Shown here: positions 62,127 through 64,000 of the stretch, in pieces
Layout of the letters: each line of letters begins with the position of its first letter
Position numbering within the stretch: position 1 is the stretch's first letter
Assembly (NCBI RefSeq): GCF_965204935.1
Contig: NZ_CBDBFO010000002.1
Length of the DNA stretch: 64,000 bases
Direction: 5' to 3' (one strand)
Origin: Hoeflea_A sp965204935
GTDB taxonomy: Bacteria; Pseudomonadota; Alphaproteobacteria; Rhizobiales; Rhizobiaceae
Program-made: the position numbers and the translations under genes
The notes under the pieces: model-generated
Seen by the model: only the letters and a program-made list of their open reading frames with translations
What the model was told of the DNA's origin: nothing
The model's database searches: none

Positions 62127-62834
62127 TTAACGCGCTCTTTGGCCAAAAAGGACCTTCTGCGCTTCCTTGTCATCGGCGATGTTGTGCTTCGCCCGTTCTT
62201 CCTTGCCAATTTCCAGGGCGCGCTCAACACTGGGTTTCGCCATCATGACATCGAACCAGCGCTTGAGATTGGGGAAGTCGTCCAGCGTCTGACCCTGGCG
62301 TTCGAATGGAATGACCCATCCGATGCTGGCCATGTCGGCGATCGAATAGTCGCCGGCAAGATATTCATGCTTGGCCAGCCGCTCGTTCATCACACCATAA
62401 AGCCGGTTGACCTCATTGGTGTAGCGGTCGATCGCATAAGGAACCTCTTCGGGGGCGTATTGACGGAAGTGATGCGCCTGACCGGCCATCGGGCCAAGCC
62501 CGCCCATTTGCCAAAACAACCACTCATCGGCTGCAACCCGGTCACGTTCGTCCGTCGGGTAGAACTTGCCGAACTTGCGGCCGAGATATTGAAGGATAGC
62601 GCCTGATTCAAAAACGGATATGGATTCGCCATCCGGACCTTCCGGATCGACAATTGCCGGCATCCGGTTGTTTGGCGCGATCTTTAGAAATTCCGGCTCG
62701 AACTGCTCTCCTTTTCCGATATTCACAAATTTTACAACATATGGAACGCCAAGCTCCTCAAGCATGATGGTAATTTTCCAGCCATTGGGCGTTGGCCAAT
62801 AATAAAGTTCAATTGGCGAATTCTGCTCTGCCAT
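62127..62834 (-). CDS. glutathione S-transferase, YghU/disulfide-bond reductase-like
   Basis: A 235-residue protein. The start is the ATG at 62832-62834 with GGAGACGGGAT upstream; a much longer open frame upstream lacks homology. The thioredoxin-fold N-terminus has IELYYWPTPNGWKITIMLEE and RMPAIVDPEGPDGESISVFE (GSH-binding cis-Pro and Glu-Ser). The helical C-terminal domain has LAGDYSIADMASIGWVIPFE. Thiol-disulfide or conjugation chemistry in the cytoplasm is expected. No operon partner; convergent with the DUF2147 remnant. Confidence 0.87.
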   Translation of the reverse strand: MAEQNSPIELYYWPTPNGWKITIMLEELGVPYVVKFVNIGKGEQFEPEFLKIAPNNRMPAIVDPEGPDGESISVFESGAILQYLGRKFGKFYPTDERDRVAADEWLFWQMGGLGPMAGQAHHFRQYAPEEVPYAIDRYTNEVNRLYGVMNERLAKHEYLAGDYSIADMASIGWVIPFERQGQTLDDFPNLKRWFDVMMAKPSVERALEIGKEERAKHNIADDKEAQKVLFGQRAR

Positions 62835-63045
62835 ATCCCGTCTCCGATTACTGACAGAAACAGACATAGGGCAGCCGTTCGCCAAAATGAACCGGGACCC
62901 CGGGAAATCCCTTTCCAATTGCGCGTCAAAGCCTTCCTGACCCTGCCCGCAATGTGAACTGGCGATGAATGACACCCTCAGCAACAGTTCAGAGCGCCTG
63001 GCGCATGATTGCGCCATGCAAAGACACGAAACCGAGGTGCGCACC

Positions 63046-63213
63046 ATGATCGCTGCTTTGACCCGCCGTTTCATCCTGATCAGCCTGGCATTCGCCATTG
63101 TCGCCGGTGCGGTCGCATTCGCTGTGGGCAAGCAGGACCGCCACAGCCGCTCCTGGGTCGCCGGACAGTCCGTACCATGCGTTGTCCAAGACGTGTCGCA
63201 TTGCATCCCTTAG
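63046..63213 (+). CDS. small membrane protein of unknown function
   Basis: A 55-residue frame from the ATG at 63046, with GAGGTG 7 nt upstream; an ATG at 63016 would add ten residues. RRFILISLAFAIVAGAVAFA is a clear membrane segment, followed by a short polar tail with two cysteines. I recognise no family. It is followed 28 bases later by another tiny gene on the same strand. Confidence 0.45.
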   Translation: MIAALTRRFILISLAFAIVAGAVAFAVGKQDRHSRSWVAGQSVPCVVQDVSHCIP

Positions 63214-63241
63214 GCCCCAAGATAGGTTTTGGAGACTTGTA

Positions 63242-63412
63242 ATGATTGCCAATGCCACACACCACATTTCGACCGCACTGCGTATCGGTCTTGTCAGCAT
63301 GTTCTTCATTGGTCCGGTTGCCGGTTTCGCGGCGAGCCAGGCCGGTCCGGACAAGGCGGGCATGAAAGGCGCTGGCCTGGTTATCTTCGTCAGTCTGCAG
63401 CGGAACCGCTGA
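63242..63412 (+). CDS. small exported or membrane protein of unknown function
   Basis: A 56-residue frame from the ATG at 63242, preceded by GGAG at 8 nt. ALRIGLVSMFFIGPVAGFAA resembles a signal peptide or single membrane anchor, followed by about 25 polar and hydrophobic residues ending VSLQRNR. No family recognised. The tandem arrangement with the previous small gene suggests co-transcription. Confidence 0.45.
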   Translation: MIANATHHISTALRIGLVSMFFIGPVAGFAASQAGPDKAGMKGAGLVIFVSLQRNR

Positions 63413-63519
63413 TCCCATCCCATCAATGCCGCCTCGGCCCGTTAAGATTGAATGCCTATTTTGCGGCTGATCCGGGACATGGTCGTTTTCATGTCACGCC
63501 ACGGCGACTATATTAATGC

Positions 63520-64000
63520 ATGGACACTCGAATCAGCTCAACGAACAGGTCGGCCATCGTCACACCGCCGACCATCAATCCGGAATCCTTTTCAAATGCC
63601 GAGGAGGCGGTGGCTGCGCTGCAGGCAATCTACCAGCGCAACACATCTTTTCTGCGAGATCATTTCAAAACATTCGGAAGCGGCGGCGCCGTAGAGGGAA
63701 CGCGCTATCGTGCCTTTTATCCGCAGGTGCGGGTGACAACGTCCAGCTTCGGCCATATCGACAGCCGCCTGTCCTTTGGCCATGTGACGGCGCCCGGCAC
63801 CTATACCGCGACCATTACCCGGCCCAGCCTCTTTCAATCCTATCTGGAACAGCAACTGGGGCTGCTGATCAAGAACCACGATCTCGAAGTGATCGTCGAG
63901 GAATCTACGACGCCGATCCCGCTGCACTTCGCACTCGGCGAGGACGCCAATGTGGACGCCTCGTTCGCGAACAATATCTCCGCTCCCTTGCGGGACGTGT
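63520..64000 (+). CDS. amn: AMP nucleosidase, N-terminal part (cut by window edge)
   Basis: The frame from the ATG at 63520 runs to the window end (160 codons). The sequence RYRAFYPQVRVTTSSFGHID, SRLSFGHVTAPGTYTATITR and IPLHFALGEDANVDA matches the N-terminal Amn domain as in E. coli (YRACYPFVRI, SRLSYGFV). The enzyme hydrolyses AMP to adenine and ribose 5-phosphate. The catalytic phosphorylase-like domain lies outside the window. Confidence 0.88.
   Translation, partial: MDTRISSTNRSAIVTPPTINPESFSNAEEAVAALQAIYQRNTSFLRDHFKTFGSGGAVEGTRYRAFYPQVRVTTSSFGHIDSRLSFGHVTAPGTYTATITRPSLFQSYLEQQLGLLIKNHDLEVIVEESTTPIPLHFALGEDANVDASFANNISAPLRDV

Noticed and set aside
62835..63206. Long N-terminal extension of the glutathione transferase
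   Set aside because: The ATG at 62834 has a good ribosome site and gives the normal family length; the extension is not GST-like.
1..64000. CRISPR array, tRNA or rRNA genes
   Set aside because: No regularly spaced direct repeats, cloverleaf-like sequences or rRNA signatures were seen on reading through both strands.

Overview
The window looks like an alphaproteobacterial chromosome, most likely a Hyphomicrobiales/Rhizobiales (Phyllobacteriaceae- or Rhizobiaceae-like) member. It is GC-rich throughout except one AT-rich stretch near the left end. It carries a soxBDAG set with a GlxA-type regulator, a narK-narK-narGHJI nitrate respiration cluster behind an FNR-type box, many binding-protein-dependent carboxylate transporters, and typical alphaproteobacterial IS5, IS66, IS200 and IS110-type elements. 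No tRNA, rRNA or CRISPR array was seen. The organism is inferred from gene content only.

Layout. 1-867: 5' part of a contractile-tail sheath gene running off the left edge, preceded by an AT-rich leader. 1.4-30.4 kb: a catabolic and transport island. It encodes a HTD2/MaoC-like hydratase, a class III CoA-transferase, an acyl-CoA dehydrogenase, an MmgE/PrpD protein, three Gfo/Idh/MocA oxidoreductases, a two-component flavin monooxygenase with an enol-lactonase-like hydrolase, an OsmC protein, an AhpD-like protein, two tripartite tricarboxylate (TTT) transporters, one TRAP transporter, an AEC permease, and LysR, LysR and MarR regulators. It suggests uptake of a carboxylated compound, oxidation by Gfo/Idh enzymes and an FMN-dependent monooxygenase, hydrolysis of an ester or lactone, then CoA activation and dehydrogenation/hydration. 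The substrate cannot be named from sequence. The island is eroding: an IS5 copy splits prpD, an IS200-type element splits the dctP signal-peptide region, one tctA is frameshifted, and an identical second IS5 copy separates a Gfo/Idh gene from its GTG start.

30.4-32.1 kb: an ABM protein, an ArsR-SRPBCC pair with a clear operator, and a DUF2478 gene. 32.3-44.6 kb: nitrate respiration, with two NarK porters, NarGHJI, a parvulin and a hemerythrin-like protein, plus a divergent Crp/Fnr regulator without the FNR iron-sulfur cysteines. 44.7-53.3 kb: SDR, GlxA-type regulator, heterotetrameric sarcosine-oxidase-like soxBDAG whose SoxD lacks the usual zinc cysteines, and fhs, i.e. one-carbon metabolism. 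53.4-56.6 kb: an ABC sugar-type transporter with a LuxP-like binding protein, under a promoter overlapped by two palindromic operators.

56.8-62.1 kb: an ABC exporter ATPase missing its permease, an IS66 element, and a decapitated DUF2147 gene, consistent with an IS-associated deletion. The IS66 transposase is itself split by an IS5 element and by an IS1111/IS110-type element. The long noncoding 3' end of the latter contains short matches to its own terminus and to its target flank, as expected for a guide (bridge/seek) RNA. 62.1-64.0 kb: a glutathione transferase, two tiny membrane/exported proteins, and the start of AMP nucleosidase.
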